Below, one piece after another: positions 62,837 through 64,000 of a stretch of DNA of 64,000 bases; positions within the stretch are counted from its first letter, which is position 1, and each line of letters starts with the position of its first letter. The notes under the pieces were generated by a model. It saw only the letters and a list, made by a program, of their open reading frames with translations. It was not told where the DNA came from and did no database searches. Position numbers and translations under genes: made by a program. The stretch is from Domibacillus mangrovi (lineage in GTDB: Bacteria; Bacillota; Bacilli; Bacillales; Domibacillaceae). The stretch spans positions 1 through 64,000 of the forward strand of contig NZ_MRWQ01000010.1 of assembly GCF_001906925.1 (NCBI RefSeq), written 5' to 3'.

Positions 62837-64000
62837 ATGAATAAGGTAAGATATGTTGCACCATTATTAAGTTTAGCTGTATTATTCCCAACAGCTACGA
62901 ATGTATTGGCTGAACCTAGTAAAAACATTCCAGTTGAAAAAGTAGAGTTTATTGGAATGGCTACTCCTGACACCGATGATGAACGTTCAAAAATGTACAG
63001 CGAAGCATCAGTTAAGGTTACTTACAAAAATGGCACTCAAGAAACTTTGCCTCTTGAATATAAGTCCCTGTTTACACCTAGTGACGTAATTAACGGAAAA
63101 ATTGCAGGTGCTACTTACGATGTATATGGAAAAATGATTACAAAAGCTGATGGCACACCTTATATTTCTTCTGCACCAGATAGCAACACTCTTTTAAAAG
63201 TACATGGAAAATTGTACATGGTGAATCATTTTGAAAGCCTACCAAAAAGTGAACATGGAAACATGTCGGAAACAATGATGTTAAATACAGTAGAACAAAA
63301 TAAAGAAACTGGAGAATTAACAGTAACAGATATGACTCCAATTGATTTTTCAGCTGATGGTGGTATTTGGGTTCCTTGTGCTGGTACCTTATCTCCTTGG
63401 AATACGCATTTAGGTAGTGAAGAATATGAGCCGGATGCAAGAGCTCATGAAGCAAATCCTGAAAAGTCTGATGTTACTGCATTTGCACGTAACTATTATC
63501 AAGATCCAAATAAAATCGGTAATCCGTATCAATACGGCTATGTTCCAGAAGTTTCAATTGATGAAAAAGGACAAGCTACTGCAGTAAAACACTATAGTAT
63601 GGGACGTCTTTCCATTGAAAATGTAAAAGTAGCACCTGATAATCGTACGGTTTACTTTGGTGATGATGGTGGCTACACAATGGCATTTATGTATGTCGCT
63701 GATCAAGCGAAAGATTTATCAGCAGGTACTTTATATGCGGCAAAATGGATTCAAACAGGTGAAGAAAATGGTGGTTCTGCTAAATTAGAATGGATTAAAT
63801 TGGGTCATACTACTGATGCTGAAATTAAGGTATTAGCTCAAAATACTAAATTCAGCGATATTTTTGATACGACAACAGATGCTGAATACGCAGAAGCAAA
63901 TGGATTTATAAGAACCAAAGCAGCCGGAAGAGATGAATGGTTAAAAGTTAAACCCGGCATGGAAAAAGCAGCAGCCTTCTTAGAATCTCGCCGTTATGGT
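62837..64000 (+). CDS. PhoX-family (DUF839) secreted phosphatase, 3' end beyond window
   Basis: The first 388 codons of an exported protein: signal peptide MNKVRYVAPLLSLAVLFPTA and on to an AxA-like cleavage site (NVLAEP), Sec type without a twin-arginine motif. The PhoX/DUF839 signature is clear in WVPCAGTLSPWNTHLGSEEY, with GRLSIENVKVAPDNRTVYFGDDGG further on. PhoX enzymes are Ca/Fe-dependent alkaline phosphatases. SD CGGAGG precedes the ATG. A likely Pho box upstream fits a phosphate-starvation role. Confidence 0.85.
   Translation, partial: MNKVRYVAPLLSLAVLFPTATNVLAEPSKNIPVEKVEFIGMATPDTDDERSKMYSEASVKVTYKNGTQETLPLEYKSLFTPSDVINGKIAGATYDVYGKMITKADGTPYISSAPDSNTLLKVHGKLYMVNHFESLPKSEHGNMSETMMLNTVEQNKETGELTVTDMTPIDFSADGGIWVPCAGTLSPWNTHLGSEEYEPDARAHEANPEKSDVTAFARNYYQDPNKIGNPYQYGYVPEVSIDEKGQATAVKHYSMGRLSIENVKVAPDNRTVYFGDDGGYTMAFMYVADQAKDLSAGTLYAAKWIQTGEENGGSAKLEWIKLGHTTDAEIKVLAQNTKFSDIFDTTTDAEYAEANGFIRTKAAGRDEWLKVKPGMEKAAAFLESRRYG

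Noticed and set aside
63138-63455. 105-codon minus-strand ORF in the right end
   Set aside because: Antisense to the clear PhoX-family reading frame.

Overview
The window is chromosomal DNA of a low-GC, endospore-forming member of the Bacillaceae. The evidence is the spore genes (sspE, pdaA, gerD), Bacillus-type PerR, GltC, Fur and NsrR regulation, Shine-Dalgarno-rich starts, GTG and TTG start codons, and gene order like the Bacillus subtilis rrnD-ygxA-ygzB-perR-bcp-gsaB-ygaE-ygaD block. No species call is possible from the bases alone.

Layout. 1-187: 5' end of a 16S rRNA gene reading off the left edge, behind two tandem rRNA promoters. 0.5-9.1 kb: ygxA, ygzB, perR with its own Per box, a D-2-hydroxyacid dehydrogenase, bcp, gsaB, ygaE, ygaD, ygaC. 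9.3-15.5 kb: an enlarged sspE, fabL, mutY, yfhP, yfhJ, yfhH, recX and yfhF, with a highly structured RNA element between recX and yfhH. 15.6-15.86 kb: a DnaA-box cluster. 15.9-21.8 kb: rlmCD, pdaA, class I fumarase, an SE1561-type small protein, chaA-type Ca2+/H+ antiporter, OsmC protein. 22-28.8 kb: PerR-controlled pfeT, BrkB/YihY protein, an AGCS symporter, yfkK, motAB. 28.9-34.1 kb: MHYT-GGDEF-EAL protein, hmp and nsrR divergent, ampS. 34.1-35.1 kb: wreck of an integrated element. 35.3-42.5 kb: gltC and gltAB. 42.5-47.7 kb: LysR regulator, argF, mreBH, EamA transporter, decayed ABC transporter. 47.7-53.2 kb: S-box riboswitch, yitJ-type enzyme, metH. 53.5-55.8 kb: csp, a small protein, MFS transporter, DUF378 protein. 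55.9-60.7 kb: a Fur-controlled, envelope-facing operon. 60.8-64 kb: a small membrane ORF, gerD, a GC-rich interspersed repeat, and a PhoX-family phosphatase cut by the right edge.

The most unusual unit is the last operon: a DoxX/MauE-like membrane protein, a 693-residue lipoprotein of unrecognised family, and a lipoprotein joining YVTN beta-propeller repeats to a two-haem (CxxCH x2) MauG/cytochrome c peroxidase-type domain, all behind an 18/19 match to the Fur box. The combination resembles the logic of MauE/MauG maturation of methylamine dehydrogenase or MbnH/MbnP, but under iron control in a Gram-positive. The second unusual item is the recX-yfhH structured RNA, whose hairpin loops are complementary over 7 nt and whose G-U pairs point to minus-strand transcription. 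Metal and redox control recurs: PerR (perR, pfeT), Fur (MauG-like operon), NsrR (hmp), and a likely PhoP site before the PhoX protein.
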